DNA of 64,000 bases from Cohnella panacarvi Gsoil 349 (GTDB lineage: Bacteria > Bacillota > Bacilli > Paenibacillales > Paenibacillaceae), in assembly GCF_000515335.1 (NCBI RefSeq), contig NZ_KI911563.1, positions 1,027,598-1,091,597 of the forward strand, given 5' to 3'. Position 1 is the stretch's first letter, and each line of letters starts with the position of its first letter. The notes under the pieces are model-generated. The model had not been told where the DNA came from, did no database searches, and saw only the letters and a list, made by a program, of their open reading frames with translations. Positions 17,675 to 28,051 of the stretch are shown here, piece by piece. A program made the position numbers and the translations under genes.

Positions 17675-19102
17675 TTATCCGACTAGCTCTTTATACAATT
17701 TATCGTACAGCAACGCCGATGATGCCCAGCCGTAGTCCCGCGCCGCCCCGTTCTCCACGATCTTCTCCCAATGCTTAGGCTTGCGATAAAAAGCTAAAGC
17801 CCGTTTCACCGTAAACAGCAAATCGTAGGCGCTAGCCGGCCCGAACGAGAAGCCGTTGCCGGTTCCGGTAAACTCATTATAAGACTCGACGGTGTCTTTC
17901 AGTCCTCCCGTTTCTCTGACGATCGGAACGGTGCGGTAACGCAGGGCGATCAGTTGGCTAAGTCCGCACGGCTCGAATCGCGACGGCATTAAATAAAGGT
18001 CCGAAGCGGCATATATTCTTCGCGCTAACGATTCGTTGAAGCCGTACCACACGACGATTCTCCCCGGATAGCGCTGCTGGGCGCCATACAGCATCGACTC
18101 GATTCCCTGCTCGCCGGTGCCGAGGACGACGAGCTGGACGTTCTCCTTCATCATCTCGTCGATGACCTCTCCGATCAGATCGAAGCCTTTCTGCCGGGTT
18201 AACCGCGACACGATGCCGATAAGCGGCGCCTTCTCGTCGACGATCAGGCCGAGCTCCCGCTGAAGGGCGGTTTTGTTCTTCCGCTTATCCGGGATCGAAT
18301 CGGAGTACGGAACGACGACGTTCGGATCGGTCATCGGATCGTACACTTCGGTATCGATGCCGTTCAAGATACCCCACAGGTCGCCTGCCCGCTGGCGAAT
18401 GACGCCGTCGAGCTTCTCTCCGTACTCCTCGCCTTGAATTTCGAAAGAGTACGTATAGCTTACGGTCGAAAGCTTGTCCGCGAACCGCAAGCCGGCTTTC
18501 ATGCAGCTCGCCCCGCCGTAAAATTCCAGCCCGTCCTTCGTGAACGCCTCGTCGCCCGTGGACAGCAGATCCTGCACCAAATCCCTCGAAAAAACGCCCT
18601 GATACTGCAGATTATGGATCGTGAACAACGTGCGGATGTCCCGGTATCCGGGCAGATTCGAATACCGCGTCTTAAGCAAGAACGGAATAAGGCCCGTCTG
18701 CCAATCGTGGCAGTGAATAATGTCCGGAAGCGCATCGAGATGCGCCAGCGCCTCCAGCACCGCGAAACTGAAGAACGCGAACCGCTCCGCCTCGTCTCCG
18801 TACCCGTACAAGTAGCCGCGCTTGAAATAAAACTCGTTGTCGACGAGCAGGAACCGAACGCCGTCTACGTAAACCTCCTGCAAGCCGCAATATTGCCTGC
18901 GCCACCCGAGCTGAACGTCCATGACCGCAAGCGTAACCGTCCGGTCGGCGATTTCCTTCGGGATTTCTCCGTACTTGGGCAGGATGACCGTCACATCGAT
19001 CCCTTGGGCGGCAAGCGCCTTGGGAAGCGCGCCGACGACGTCGGCGAGCCCTCCCGTTTTCACGAGCGGCATCGCTTCCGATGCCGCGAACAATACTTTC
19101 AT
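17675..19102 (-). CDS. glgA: Glycogen synthase
   Basis: 475 aa GT5 enzyme that transfers glucose from ADP-glucose to growing alpha-1,4-glucan. The ADP-glucose binding KTGGLADVVGALPKAL lies near residue 16; the C-terminal Rossmann domain shows GIVSRLTRQKG and the nucleotide-site LMPSRFEPCGLSQL. Length equals that of bacterial GlgA. Start has AGGAAGG 8 nt upstream. In the operon it follows glgD by 32 nt. Confidence 0.97.
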   Translation of the reverse strand: MKVLFAASEAMPLVKTGGLADVVGALPKALAAQGIDVTVILPKYGEIPKEIADRTVTLAVMDVQLGWRRQYCGLQEVYVDGVRFLLVDNEFYFKRGYLYGYGDEAERFAFFSFAVLEALAHLDALPDIIHCHDWQTGLIPFLLKTRYSNLPGYRDIRTLFTIHNLQYQGVFSRDLVQDLLSTGDEAFTKDGLEFYGGASCMKAGLRFADKLSTVSYTYSFEIQGEEYGEKLDGVIRQRAGDLWGILNGIDTEVYDPMTDPNVVVPYSDSIPDKRKNKTALQRELGLIVDEKAPLIGIVSRLTRQKGFDLIGEVIDEMMKENVQLVVLGTGEQGIESMLYGAQQRYPGRIVVWYGFNESLARRIYAASDLYLMPSRFEPCGLSQLIALRYRTVPIVRETGGLKDTVESYNEFTGTGNGFSFGPASAYDLLFTVKRALAFYRKPKHWEKIVENGAARDYGWASSALLYDKLYKELVG

Positions 19103-19134
19103 GTGGTCACCTTCCTGTCGTAGATAATAGCGAG

Positions 19135-20247
19135 CTAGATCACTTTGCGCTTCACGGCGAGGAACGGCAAGTCGAGCGCTCCTCTAAGCTGCTGCGCCGG
19201 GCGGATTTCCACTTCTTTATCCAAGATGCAATTGTCCAGCACGCCTCCCGCGCCGATGACGCCGTTCTGCATGACGATGCTATTGCGCACGACGGCGCCC
19301 GGGCCGACCTTGACTCCGCGGAACAGAATGCTGTTCGTGACCGTCCCTTCGATATCGCAGCCGTTCGCGACGAGCGAATGGCTGACGTTCGCGCCGGTAC
19401 GGTAATGCGTCGGCGGCTCATCCTTAACCTTCGTGTAGATTTTGCCGGGGCGGTTGAACAGCTCGTGCCAGACGTCGGGCTGCAGCAGCTCCATGCTGTG
19501 GCGGTAGTACGCGGCGATATTGTTGACGACGCCAAGCACGCCTTCATGCATGTAGGCATGGACACGCAACTGTTGTAGTCTGGACAGTATCGCGTGGCGG
19601 ACGAAGTGATCCCGTCCTTGCGCGAGCGAAGTTTCCACGAGGTCCAGCAGCAGCTCCCTGCTCAGCAAGTACATCTCCATCGATACGACGTCGGTGTTCA
19701 GACGCCCGAAATGGTCCTGCATCTCGACGATCCGCCCGGCTTCGTTCACCCGCGCTTTGCGCGCGAGTCCCGGCAGCCCTTCCGGCTCTCTCGAGCACAC
19801 CGCGGTTATATCCGCCCCGGATTCCCGATGCTGCTCCAGCACTTTGGTAAAGTCGACGTTGCACACCATATGGCTGCGCGAGATGACGACGTACTCGGCC
19901 GGGCTTCTTGCGAAGAAATCGCGGTTCCGGAAAAAATGATAGAGATCCCCTTTGCCGTAATCCGTCTGGTCCTCGAACGACGGAGGGAGCACGAACAGGC
20001 CTCCCGGCTTCCGGTGCAAATCCCAATTGCTGCCCGAACCGAGATGATCGACCAGGGAGCGGTATTTCGTATGGGCGAACACGGCGACTCTCGGAATGCC
20101 GGAATTGACCATGGAAGAGAGCACGAAGTCGATTAAGCGGTAACGCCCGCCGAACGGTACTGTCGCCAGGCAGCGGTTAGCCGTCAGCGACGCCATCTCG
20201 TCCGCCTCGTGAATTAAGTTAATGACGCCCATCAGCGGCATTTTCAT
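19135..20247 (-). CDS. glgD: ADP-glucose pyrophosphorylase accessory subunit GlgD
   Basis: 370 aa. Homologous to GlgC (NTP-transferase domain plus left-handed beta-helix, [20 protein letters not shown]) but with changes in the catalytic region: it lacks the GGEGxRL loop at the N-terminus (reads [15 protein letters not shown] instead). In Bacillota GlgD is a non- or weakly catalytic partner that raises GlgC activity in a GlgC/GlgD heterotetramer. Its ATG overlaps the glgC stop by 4 nt, consistent with coupled synthesis of two subunits. Confidence 0.95.
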   Translation of the reverse strand: MKMPLMGVINLIHEADEMASLTANRCLATVPFGGRYRLIDFVLSSMVNSGIPRVAVFAHTKYRSLVDHLGSGSNWDLHRKPGGLFVLPPSFEDQTDYGKGDLYHFFRNRDFFARSPAEYVVISRSHMVCNVDFTKVLEQHRESGADITAVCSREPEGLPGLARKARVNEAGRIVEMQDHFGRLNTDVVSMEMYLLSRELLLDLVETSLAQGRDHFVRHAILSRLQQLRVHAYMHEGVLGVVNNIAAYYRHSMELLQPDVWHELFNRPGKIYTKVKDEPPTHYRTGANVSHSLVANGCDIEGTVTNSILFRGVKVGPGAVVRNSIVMQNGVIGAGGVLDNCILDKEVEIRPAQQLRGALDLPFLAVKRKVI

Positions 20248-21410
20248 GCGGACTCTACCTCCTGAAGTTCGATTTCGGCTCTAACCGTCTCTCCGTCGCC
20301 GACGACGGCAATCTCTTCCGAATCCGGCGCGCCGACTTGACAACCGTCTTCGACCCGAGCCCTTTCCCCTACGATCGCGCGTACGATTCTCGCGTTCTTG
20401 CCGACGGTCGCGCCCGGCATGAGCACGGAGTCCACAACGACGCTCCCTTCTCCGACCCGTACGCCGGGGAACAGAACCGACCGCGTCACTTCGCCTTCAA
20501 CGACGCAGCCTTCGTTAATGAGCGCGCTTTGCACTCTCGCGCCCGGAGCGATGTATTGCGCGGGTTGATTCGGACTTGCGGAGAAAATGCGCCAGTCGCG
20601 ATCGTTCAGCTCGAGCTGCGGCTCATCCTCGAGCAGATCCATATTCGATTCCCACAGGCTGTCGATCGTGCCGACGTCCTTCCAATAACCGTCGAAACGA
20701 TAAGAGTACATGCGAGCCCCTTCCTCGAGGAGCCTCGGAATAATGTCTTTGCCGAAATCGTTCGAGGAACCCTTCTCCGCTTCGTCGCGAACGAGCGCGT
20801 CTTTGAGTACTTGCCACGAGAACATATACACGCCCATCGAGGCAAGGTTGCTGGCAGGCTTCTTCGGCTTCTCCGCGAAGTCGACGATGCGTCCTTCTTC
20901 GTCCACGCTAAGGATGCCGAACCGGCTCGCCTCCGCCCAAGGAACGCTGATAACCGCGATCGTGGCGTCCGCGCGGCTTTTCTTATGGGCTTCGAGCAGC
21001 AAATCGTAGTTCATTTTATAGATGTGATCGCCCGAGATGATCAGGACGTACTCCGGATCATAACGCTCGATGAATCCGATATTTTGATAGATCGCGTTCG
21101 CCGTCCCCTTATACCAGGTGCCGCCTTTTTGACGAACGTAAGGGGGCAGCACGTGCATGCCGCCTTCCCGGCGGTCGAGCCCCCACGGCGTGCCGATTCC
21201 CAGATGCTGGGTCAGCACAAGAGGCTGATACTGCGTCAATACGCCTACCGTCTCGATTCCCGAATGAGCGCAATTGCTTAGCGTGAAGTCGATAATCCGA
21301 TATTTGCCGCCGAACGGCACGGCCGGTTTGGCCAAATCCTTGGTCAAGACGCCTAGACGACGCCCTTCGCCGCCCGCAAGCAGCATGGCGATACATTCAT
21401 TCGCGCGCAT
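20244..21410 (-). CDS. glgC: Glucose-1-phosphate adenylyltransferase
   Basis: 388 aa. Makes ADP-glucose from glucose-1-phosphate and ATP, the committed step of glycogen synthesis. Features: [20 protein letters not shown] (nucleotide loop), [36 protein letters not shown] (metal Asp), FAEKPKKP (glucose-1-P contact) and a C-terminal beta-helix. GGGGAGG precedes the start. It follows glgB by 48 nt. Confidence 0.97.
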   Translation of the reverse strand: MRANECIAMLLAGGEGRRLGVLTKDLAKPAVPFGGKYRIIDFTLSNCAHSGIETVGVLTQYQPLVLTQHLGIGTPWGLDRREGGMHVLPPYVRQKGGTWYKGTANAIYQNIGFIERYDPEYVLIISGDHIYKMNYDLLLEAHKKSRADATIAVISVPWAEASRFGILSVDEEGRIVDFAEKPKKPASNLASMGVYMFSWQVLKDALVRDEAEKGSSNDFGKDIIPRLLEEGARMYSYRFDGYWKDVGTIDSLWESNMDLLEDEPQLELNDRDWRIFSASPNQPAQYIAPGARVQSALINEGCVVEGEVTRSVLFPGVRVGEGSVVVDSVLMPGATVGKNARIVRAIVGERARVEDGCQVGAPDSEEIAVVGDGETVRAEIELQEVESA

Positions 21411-21458
21411 GATTCCTCACTCCTCCCCCAAATTAAAACCTACTTGGTGTTGCAAGCC

Positions 21459-23387
21459 TCACAGGCTGTTCAAACGGTCTATATCTGCTTCCGACTTCCA
21501 CATTTGCAAGGAAAGCATAGGTACGGGGACGACGATGCTGTAAGGTTTGCCGTGCATCGGAACAGGTTCGGCCAGCGCGACAAGAGGCACCAACTGCCCG
21601 CTTCCGCCGTAGCGCCGTTCGTCGCTGTTCAACTGCAAGCGATACCGCCCGGGCACCGACACGCCGATTCTGTAATCGAAATGCGATTGTCTGGAAAAGT
21701 TGCATACGGCGACGGTCGGATTAGGCGAAAACCTGCCCATGCGCAGGAAACTTATCATGCATTGCTCGGCGTTGTTCACGTCGATCCATTCGAAGCCGTA
21801 ACTCGAGTGGTCTTGCTCCCATAACGCTTCGTCGCTTAAATACGTGGCATTCAAATCTTTGACGTAGTCGTTCATTCCGGCATGCATCGGATATTGCAGC
21901 ACTTGCCAATCGAGACCGTCAAAGTCCTTCCACTCGTCGAATTGTCCGAACTCGCCGCCCATGAACAATAGCTTTTTGCCGGGATGCGCCATCCAATAAC
22001 CGTAGAATAGACGCAAATTCGCGAACTTTTCTTCATATGAGCCCGGCATCTTATTCAGAAGCGAGCGTTTGCCGTGCACGACTTCATCGTGGGAGAGGGG
22101 CAGTACGTAATTTTCGGAAAAAGCGTATAACATCGAGAAAGTAATCAAGGTGTGATGGGAGGGTCTGTCTGTCGGATCGGTTTCCATGTAACGAAGCATG
22201 TCGTTCATCCAGCCCATGTTCCATTTGTAATTAAAGCCGAGGCCTCCGAGGTAAGTAGGCGATGTCACTTGCGGGTAGGAGGATGAATCTTCCGCCATCA
22301 TGAGCGTATGGGGGTAGTGTTGGAAGACGGTTTCGTTCAGCTTGCGCAGAAAAGTTAAAGCTTCGATATACTCCGTTCCGCCGTAGCGGTTAAAGGTTTT
22401 GGCGTCGTCCGACTTGTCGAAATGCAAATCGATCATGCTCGCGACCGCGTCGACCCGCAAACCGTCGATATGGAACCGATCTAGCCAGAATAACGCGTTA
22501 GAGATGAGGAAGCTGCACACTTCGGGTTTGGCGAAATCGAACGCCAGCGTTCCCCAAGTCGTCTTCTCCGCCAAGCGGCTGTCAGGACTTTCGTAAAGCG
22601 AAGTGCCGTCGAATAACCTTAAACCGTGTTCGTCTTTGCAGAAGTGGCCCGGAACCCAGTCGAGCAGCACTCCGATTCCCGCTTGATGACAGCGATCGAC
22701 GAGCAGCTGCAGCCCTTCCGGCGGGCCGTACCGGCTCGTCGCCGCGTAATAGCCGGTCGCTTGATATCCCCATGATCGGTCGAGCGGATGTTCGGTCAAA
22801 GGCAGCAGTTCAATATGGGTATAGCCCATCGATTTGACATACTCGACAAGCTCTGACGATAACTCTTCGTACGTTCGGAATTGCTCGGGGGCGTCCATTC
22901 TCCAGGAGCCGAGATGGACTTCGTAGATGAGCATCGGCCGGTCGTACGGCGGCTGCGTTTCCTTGCGGGCCATCCAGGATTGATCCTGCCATCGGTACCG
23001 GTCAAGCGCGGTCACGATCGATGCCGTATGCGGCCTAAGCTCGCAATGGATCGAGTGGGGATCGGATTTAAGCACGAGATCGCCGTTTGCGTTCAAGATC
23101 GCGTATTTGTAACGATCTCCTTCGCCCAGCTCCGTCAAAAATCCGCACCATACGCCTGTCGTACCAACCCGTTCAAGCAGGTACCCCGGTTTGCCCTGGC
23201 CCCAACCGTTCGAATCGGAGACGACCGAGACTTCTAACGCGTTAGGCGCCCATACGACGAACCTTACGCCTTCCTGTCCGTCGATCGTCATCGGATGAGC
23301 CCCGAACGTCTGATAAGCTCGAAACAATTGTCCGGTATTGAATAAATACAAATCTTCTAATGAAAGCAATGCCGTCCGGGCTTGCAT
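21459..23387 (-). CDS. glgB: 1,4-alpha-glucan branching enzyme
   Basis: 642 aa GH13 enzyme introducing alpha-1,6 branches. An N-terminal CBM48 ([18 protein letters not shown]) precedes the barrel with [14 protein letters not shown], the nucleophile Asp in [11 protein letters not shown], acid/base Glu in [10 protein letters not shown] and HD in [15 protein letters not shown]. First gene of the five-gene glycogen operon (glgB-C-D-A-GH15). GGGAG is about 9 nt before the ATG. Confidence 0.97.
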   Translation of the reverse strand: MQARTALLSLEDLYLFNTGQLFRAYQTFGAHPMTIDGQEGVRFVVWAPNALEVSVVSDSNGWGQGKPGYLLERVGTTGVWCGFLTELGEGDRYKYAILNANGDLVLKSDPHSIHCELRPHTASIVTALDRYRWQDQSWMARKETQPPYDRPMLIYEVHLGSWRMDAPEQFRTYEELSSELVEYVKSMGYTHIELLPLTEHPLDRSWGYQATGYYAATSRYGPPEGLQLLVDRCHQAGIGVLLDWVPGHFCKDEHGLRLFDGTSLYESPDSRLAEKTTWGTLAFDFAKPEVCSFLISNALFWLDRFHIDGLRVDAVASMIDLHFDKSDDAKTFNRYGGTEYIEALTFLRKLNETVFQHYPHTLMMAEDSSSYPQVTSPTYLGGLGFNYKWNMGWMNDMLRYMETDPTDRPSHHTLITFSMLYAFSENYVLPLSHDEVVHGKRSLLNKMPGSYEEKFANLRLFYGYWMAHPGKKLLFMGGEFGQFDEWKDFDGLDWQVLQYPMHAGMNDYVKDLNATYLSDEALWEQDHSSYGFEWIDVNNAEQCMISFLRMGRFSPNPTVAVCNFSRQSHFDYRIGVSVPGRYRLQLNSDERRYGGSGQLVPLVALAEPVPMHGKPYSIVVPVPMLSLQMWKSEADIDRLNSL

Positions 23388-23690
23388 TCGAAGTCATCTC
23401 CCGACCAATATGGCGTGGTACATGCATTATAACGAACATTCGTTTGCTTAATGTCATCTAGATGTTAACTTTTATTACAATTTACACAAACCTTACATTT
23501 ATTATAGCGAGTTGTTTGAAAATATTCACCCCATTTTCAAAAAAGTCGCAAGAAAGTCCGTGACGTAACCGCCACGACCCGATCGATGTATGATAGGTTT
23601 TTTTGCGCTTAGAACAGATTAGCAGGAATGGCGACTCACAAAAACGAGTATATTGTCGACCGCAAAAATAAATTTTTCGACAACAAAAAT
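23388..23690. other. Intergenic region upstream of the glycogen operon
   Basis: About 300 nt of AT-rich DNA between glgB and the chemoreceptor gene. On the minus strand a TATAAT (plus-strand 23423-23430 region) sits about 45 nt before the glgB start and could be its -10 box, but the -35 is poor. No gene, RNA motif or clear operator was seen. Confidence 0.4.
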
Positions 23691-23722
23691 ACAACGCTTT
23701 CCTCATGCGGAAAGCGTTGTTA
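23691..23722 (-). terminator. Terminator of the chemoreceptor gene
   Basis: Minus-strand ACAACGCTTTCC, GCATGA, GGAAAGCGTTGT followed by ATTTTTG. Confidence 0.8.
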
Positions 23723-23738
23723 AGGGACTTTTTTATCT

Positions 23739-25019
23739 TTATTGTCTCGGCGCGAATACCGCCGCTTTCCTACGCAGCTCCTCCGAGCTTGCCTTCAGCG
23801 AATCCGAAGTCGCCGCAATTTCCTCCATGACCGCCGTCTGCTGCTGGCCCGACTCGAATACGTTGCGGGCGCCGCTCTTGATCGTTGCCGTCGCAGCCGC
23901 CATCGCCCGCGCTTCGCGCAATACGAGCCCCACTTGCTCTCCTTGCCGGACGAGCTCATTGGAGATCGTCTCTACGCGTCCGTTTACTTTAGCGACTTCA
24001 ACGGTTACGACGCGCAGAGCCGCGGCGGATACTTCTCCGTTCTCGGCTTCGCGCTCGGACAACGCCCGCTGTTCGGCCATTCTGCTCGTCGCGAGTTCGG
24101 CTTGCCGTTGAATGCGTTCGATCAGCTTGCGTATATCTTTAGCTGCCGCAGAGCTGCGTTCGGCCAACTCTTTCACCGATTCCGCCACGACGCCGAACCC
24201 TTTGCCCTCTTCGCCGGCTCGCGCCGCTTCGATCGACGCGTTCAGGGCAAGCAAATGGGTCTGTCCGGCCAAATCGCCGACAACTTCGGAGATCGAGCCG
24301 ATCCTCGCCGCATCCTCGTTCAGCTCCGCTACGGTGCTGAAGGAATCGCGGTTTAGTTCCGCCAACTGACGCATGCCATCTATGAGCGTACGAATAACCG
24401 TCTCGCCGCTTTGTACCGACTCCGTCATCGTTCGGGCGATCGTTCTCGTCTCCTGCGCCTCGACGGCCATGTTGTTCGCGACCTCCGTGATGAAGCTCAC
24501 CGAGTCGAACAATTGGTCCGCGGCATCGGATTGCCGGTCCGTCTTCTCGGAGATGGCGTTCACTTCCTCCGTCATGCTGACAATATGTCTTGTTGCTTGA
24601 TCGATCGCGCCTTGCAATTCCCCCGCGATGGCGTCCGTCGCCCGCGAATGCTCCGCAACCCCGGCGATCGTGCCGCGAAGCTGCCGGATCATGTGCGAGA
24701 ACGCTCGGTTAAGCGCTTGAATTTCGTCTTGATTGTCGGTCGCGGCAATGGATACCTCGAGGTTGCCTGAAGCCGCCTCGCGCGCCGCTTCCGTCAACGC
24801 CAGCAACGGTTTAATGAACCATCGCGCCGCAAGGTACCCTAGGAAGCCCGTCCAGAAAATACCGAGCGCAAGCGTAAGGGCAACGAACGCACCGCCCGGC
24901 AGGAACGATTGCTTGTCTTTGAGGACGAGCAGGAAAAACGCGCTCGTAGCGTATGTGATCGTCGAAACGCCCGTAATGCCGATTACCATTTTCTGAACGA
25001 TGCCTAGTCTTTTGGTCAT
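23739..25019 (-). CDS. Methyl-accepting chemotaxis protein without large outer sensor domain
   Basis: 426 aa. Two membrane helices close together near the N-terminus (about residues 10-32 and 42-65) leave almost no extracellular loop. A HAMP linker ([25 protein letters not shown]) and a cytoplasmic signalling domain follow, with the hairpin tip [21 protein letters not shown] and [19 protein letters not shown]. Such receptors sense internal or membrane-related cues, or partner with other proteins. It is a single-gene unit; no che or fla genes are nearby. Confidence 0.92.
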   Translation of the reverse strand: MTKRLGIVQKMVIGITGVSTITYATSAFFLLVLKDKQSFLPGGAFVALTLALGIFWTGFLGYLAARWFIKPLLALTEAAREAASGNLEVSIAATDNQDEIQALNRAFSHMIRQLRGTIAGVAEHSRATDAIAGELQGAIDQATRHIVSMTEEVNAISEKTDRQSDAADQLFDSVSFITEVANNMAVEAQETRTIARTMTESVQSGETVIRTLIDGMRQLAELNRDSFSTVAELNEDAARIGSISEVVGDLAGQTHLLALNASIEAARAGEEGKGFGVVAESVKELAERSSAAAKDIRKLIERIQRQAELATSRMAEQRALSEREAENGEVSAAALRVVTVEVAKVNGRVETISNELVRQGEQVGLVLREARAMAAATATIKSGARNVFESGQQQTAVMEEIAATSDSLKASSEELRRKAAVFAPRQ

Positions 25020-25102
25020 GGCTGTCTACCTCCAGTCGTCGTAGCTCTATCCTAACTTCCGCGATCTGCCGCTAGCTGTGACGAAAATCATTGCTTTATG
25101 AC

Positions 25103-25143
25103 GAAAGACCGCCCTGTCAGGCTTGCGGCCTGCGGGCGGTCTT
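25103..25143 (-). terminator. Terminator of araA
   Basis: Minus-strand AAGACCGCCC, loop, GGGCGGTCTTTCGT just after the araA stop. Confidence 0.75.
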
Positions 25144-25159
25144 GGCGATCGGGCCTTGC

Positions 25160-26644
25160 TTATTTCCAAGCGATGCTGCTCCAGCGCAGCTCGTTGCGGA
25201 ATTGGTTCGGGTTCGTATTCTTGTCGATCACGACGCACTCGATGCCGAAGATCTCGGCGAAGTCGAGCATTTGCTCGGTCGTAACGGCGAAGGAGTACAC
25301 CGTATGGTGCGCGCCCCCTGCAAGAATCCACGCTTCTGCGGACTGCTGCAGCGACGGCTGCGGCTTCCACAGCACGCGGGCGACCGGAAGCTTCGGCATC
25401 GGCTTATTGACGGCCACGCCTTCCACTTCGTTGACGATCATGCGGAAACGGTTGCCCATGTCGATAACGGATACGTTGATCGCAGAGCCGCCTTTGCCGT
25501 CGAATACGAGACGAGCCGGATCGGCTTTGCCGCCGATGCCGAGCGGATGCACCTCGATGCGGGCTTTGCCGCTAGCAAGCGTCGGGCACACTTCCAGCAT
25601 GTGAGCGCCGAGTACGAGCTCGTTGCCCGGCTCGAAATGGTACGTGTAATCTTCCATGAACGACGTATCAACGCCGCCGGCGATCACTTTGACGAGACGG
25701 GTAAGCGCCGCCGTCTTCCAGTCGCCTTCGCCCGCGAAGCCGTAGCCTTGCTGCATGAGGCGTTGAACCGCGAGGCCCGGAAGCTGCTCGAGGCCGTGCA
25801 AGTCTTCGAACGTCGTCGTGAACGCGGTGAAGCCGCCTTCTTCGAGGAACGATTTGAGCGCGATCTCGATGCGCGCCTGGTAGGCGATCGCGTCGCGCAC
25901 CGGGCCCGGCTTGCGTCCCTCTTCCACGATGTCGTACTGCTCCGCGTATTCCCCGAGCAACGCATCGACTTGCGATTGCGTAACCGCGTTGACTCGCTCG
26001 ACGAGATCGCCTATTCCGTAGCCGTTAACCGCCCAGCCGAACTTGATCTGCGCTTCGACTTTGTCGCCTTCGGTAACCGCCACTTGGCGCATGTTGTCGC
26101 CGAAGCGAGCGACTTTCAGTTGGCGGCTTTCCGCCGACGCGACGGCCGTGCGCTGCCAGCCGCCGATGCGGGCGCGCACTTGCGAGTCTTGCCAGTGGCC
26201 GACGACGACTTTGCGCGAGATGCCCATGCGCGCGCCGATGAAGCCGTACTCGCGGTCGCCGTGCGCCGCTTGGTTCGTGTTCATGAAGTCCATATCGATT
26301 GAATCCCATGGAATGTCGCGGTTGTATTGCGTGTGCAGATGGAGCAGCGGCTTGCGAAGCTGGGACAGTCCGGCGATCCACATCTTCGCCGGCGAGAACG
26401 TATGCATCCACGTGATAATCCCCGCGCACAGCTCGTCGGAGTTCGCGTCAATGCACACTTGGCGGATTTCGTCCGGCGTCTTGACGACGGGCTTGAATAC
26501 GATCGGGAACGGGATTGCGGCGTCCTTCGCCAGTTGCTCCGCGATCTCTTTAGAGTGCCCGGCCACCTCTTCGAGCGTCTCCGGACCGTACAAATGTTGG
26601 CTTCCCGTCACGAACCAGAATACATAAGGCTTCAATTGCAGCAT
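25160..26644 (-). CDS. araA: L-arabinose isomerase
   Basis: 494 aa. Converts L-arabinose to L-ribulose, first step of arabinose use, in the cytoplasm with Mn2+. Diagnostic stretches are [14 protein letters not shown] at the N-terminus, the Glu/His metal ligands in the central domain ([30 protein letters not shown]) and [17 protein letters not shown] is close before the start. araB and araD are not adjacent, so araA is a single-gene unit here; upstream AraR-like boxes point to arabinose-controlled repression. It complements the arabinofuranosidase abfA at 41.9 kb. Confidence 0.97.
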   Translation of the reverse strand: MLQLKPYVFWFVTGSQHLYGPETLEEVAGHSKEIAEQLAKDAAIPFPIVFKPVVKTPDEIRQVCIDANSDELCAGIITWMHTFSPAKMWIAGLSQLRKPLLHLHTQYNRDIPWDSIDMDFMNTNQAAHGDREYGFIGARMGISRKVVVGHWQDSQVRARIGGWQRTAVASAESRQLKVARFGDNMRQVAVTEGDKVEAQIKFGWAVNGYGIGDLVERVNAVTQSQVDALLGEYAEQYDIVEEGRKPGPVRDAIAYQARIEIALKSFLEEGGFTAFTTTFEDLHGLEQLPGLAVQRLMQQGYGFAGEGDWKTAALTRLVKVIAGGVDTSFMEDYTYHFEPGNELVLGAHMLEVCPTLASGKARIEVHPLGIGGKADPARLVFDGKGGSAINVSVIDMGNRFRMIVNEVEGVAVNKPMPKLPVARVLWKPQPSLQQSAEAWILAGGAHHTVYSFAVTTEQMLDFAEIFGIECVVIDKNTNPNQFRNELRWSSIAWK

Positions 26645-26681
26645 CGGTGTTCCTCCTATGAAATGAGATTAGTTGCTCAAC

Positions 26682-26770
26682 TTGTACGTACATGCTTACA
26701 CTGTTATTTTACATGCGTATCTGTAGCATTTCAATATCGTTGTACAATTAAGTTTCAATGTTGTACATAC
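26682..26770 (-). promoter_or_regulatory. araA promoter with AraR-like operators
   Basis: A sigma-A promoter TTGAAA (26734-26729), 17 nt, TAAAAT (26711-26706) reads toward araA. Three TTGTAC-type boxes flank it: TTGTACGTACAT at 26682-26693, TTGTACAA at 26740-26747 and TTGTACATAC at 26761-26770. They resemble the AraR operator of Bacillus subtilis (ATTTGTACGTACAAAT). One lies just after the start point and two just upstream of -35, the layout of looping repression. AraR itself is not in the window. Confidence 0.75.
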
Positions 26771-26839
26771 GAGTTGAGCCGGGCAAGGCGCTGCATCCCC
26801 CCTTCTTATCGATATCCCCTTCGCTCAGGGGAGGGGAAT

Positions 26840-26930
26840 GCACGCAATAGCGCGACAATATCGGGTTGCTGGGTGGCAACTGACGTGGTTGCACACAATA
26901 GCGCGAGAAAATCGGGTTCATGCACGGTCA
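26840..26930 (+). repeat. Two 51-bp-spaced copies of the CAATAGCGCGA repeat
   Basis: GCACGCAATAGCGCGACAAT-type sequence starts at 26840 and again at 26891 (GCACACAATAGCGCGAGAAA), exactly 51 bp apart; both run into ATCGGGTT. A third, inverted copy is at about 59773-59800. They lie upstream of araA in non-coding DNA. Confidence 0.85.
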
Positions 26931-26932
26931 AA

Positions 26933-26973
26933 CAAAAACTACCTTGGAAGGTTACCCTAAACCAAGGTAGTTC
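26933..26973 (-). terminator. Terminator of the DUF3892 gene
   Basis: Minus-strand AACTACCTTGG, loop, CCAAGGTAGTT, TTTG. Confidence 0.85.
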
Positions 26974-26983
26974 AGCGAGCTAC

Positions 26984-27223
26984 TCAGAACGTCGGCAAAT
27001 TGTCGAGATTGTTGTCTTCCCGCCCGTCGGGATTCGACCGCAAATGCTCGTCACCGTCGCGGCCCTTGAACACGTTGACGTTCTCGATCTGGTCCGCCTT
27101 GGCCATCTGCTGCGCTTCCTTATAACCGACGACTTGGCCGGAAGAAAGCTTCAGCTCCACGATGTCGCCGTCTCCGTTTTTGCGGACCGCCGTCACTTGT
27201 TGCCGTTGATTGTTCAATTCCAT
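26984..27223 (-). CDS. DUF3892 small protein
   Basis: 79 aa. The core VTAVRKNGDGDIVELKLSSG, QVVGYKEAQQMAKADQIENV matches DUF3892, a small domain of unknown function common in Bacillota. The start at 27223 is set by GGAGGTGG 6-7 nt upstream; the frame continues upstream but without a ribosome-binding site. The C-terminus is acidic and polar (GRDGDEHLRSNPDGREDNN). Single gene with own terminator. Confidence 0.85.
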   Translation of the reverse strand: MELNNQRQQVTAVRKNGDGDIVELKLSSGQVVGYKEAQQMAKADQIENVNVFKGRDGDEHLRSNPDGREDNNLDNLPTF

Positions 27224-27363
27224 GAGAATCCACCTCCGTGGCGTAGTTTTCTCACGAAAGCGGATGACTATACCGACACGCACCTGAACGAAGGGGATAT
27301 GGTTATAAAGCGCGTTATCTACATATTGGCGAATCGCCACGTATGGAACCGGTAGTCGCCAAA

Positions 27364-27780
27364 CTACACGACTCCCGCATAACTTCGATATCTCGTCTCG
27401 ACCATCGCCCGGCTGAACGCGTTAGCGAGCGTCTCCAAATACGTATAGTCGGTCGATTCGATCGATTCCCGTTCTCCCGAGGCAAACGCGAGGGTAAGCC
27501 GATGAACGGGCTTGCGAAGGAAGTAATTCGCCGCCGATCCGATCAAGCCGAGAAACCCGAGCAGCGCGACGAGGTCATGAAACTTATACCCCCACCCCAG
27601 TCCGCCTACAATGAGCGCAGCTTCAAGAACCAATAACGTGTACGGAACGACTCTTTTGCTTTTAACCAATCGGATGGACGACAGATGCTCCATGGCGAAT
27701 CTGGCGCTGCCGGTAATGAACAGGTCTTTCGTAAGCGTGAAGTTTACGTCTTTGTAGATAGGCTGATGGTCCACTTTCAT
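27364..27780 (-). CDS. Membrane protein, DUF6232-like
   Basis: 138 aa. N-terminal soluble strand-rich part (YKDVNFTLTKDLFITGSARFAMEHLSSIRLV), two adjacent membrane helices (about 50-68 and 72-88: LLVLEAALIVGGLGWG, LVALLGFLGLIGSAANYF) and a C-terminal soluble domain. The order resembles DUF6232 proteins, whose function is unknown; the assignment is tentative. GAGGAGGT lies upstream of the start. Confidence 0.65.
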   Translation of the reverse strand: MKVDHQPIYKDVNFTLTKDLFITGSARFAMEHLSSIRLVKSKRVVPYTLLVLEAALIVGGLGWGYKFHDLVALLGFLGLIGSAANYFLRKPVHRLTLAFASGERESIESTDYTYLETLANAFSRAMVETRYRSYAGVV

Positions 27781-27935
27781 ACCTCCTCTTGTATAAACAT
27801 GTTATTTCGACATTGAAGTGGAAATCCCTACCTCCGTCTTATAAATACAGTCTAGGCTCTCCCTTAGGGGAGACATTGATCTATGCACGAAAGGAGCGAT
27901 AACCCGCGAAAAGTAACCGATCCTAGCATAACGGA

Positions 27936-27960
27936 ACTAGGTTCCGCTATTCGGCGGGAC
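27936..27960 (+). repeat. Small inverted repeat ATAACGGAAC/GTTCCGCTAT
   Basis: A near-palindrome with a 3-nt centre in the leader region before the lipoprotein gene. Similar short palindromes are common in Paenibacillus intergenic DNA as far as I recall; no function can be read from it. Confidence 0.4.
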
Positions 27961-27984
27961 GGCGGTGCTTTCATCCGCTTGCAA

Positions 27985-28051
27985 CTAAAAAAGGGCTTTC
28001 GCGTCTAATCTTACGGAGGTGTTGTTCCGTGAGGTTACAGGCGAAAGCCCT
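27985..28051 (-). terminator. Large hairpin spanning the lipoprotein start; possible antisense terminator
   Basis: AGGGCTTTCGC at 27992-28002 pairs with GCGAAAGCCCT at 28041-28051. On the minus strand the stem is followed by TTTTTTAG, like a terminator for transcripts coming from the nitroreductase gene through the antisense strand of the lipoprotein gene. On the plus strand the same stem encloses the lipoprotein ribosome-binding site and GTG start. Confidence 0.6.

Noticed and set aside
20337..21281. Open frame opposite glgC
   Set aside because: Shadow of a clearly conserved gene on the other strand.
25091..26302. Long open frame on the plus strand (403 codons)
   Set aside because: It lies opposite araA, is rich in Arg/Ala/Asp from the complementary codons and has no family features; a shadow.
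27848..27990. Riboswitch before the lipoprotein gene
   Set aside because: Some small hairpins exist (CTCTCCCTTAGGGGAGA; the ATAACGGAAC dyad), but no known riboswitch core could be matched.
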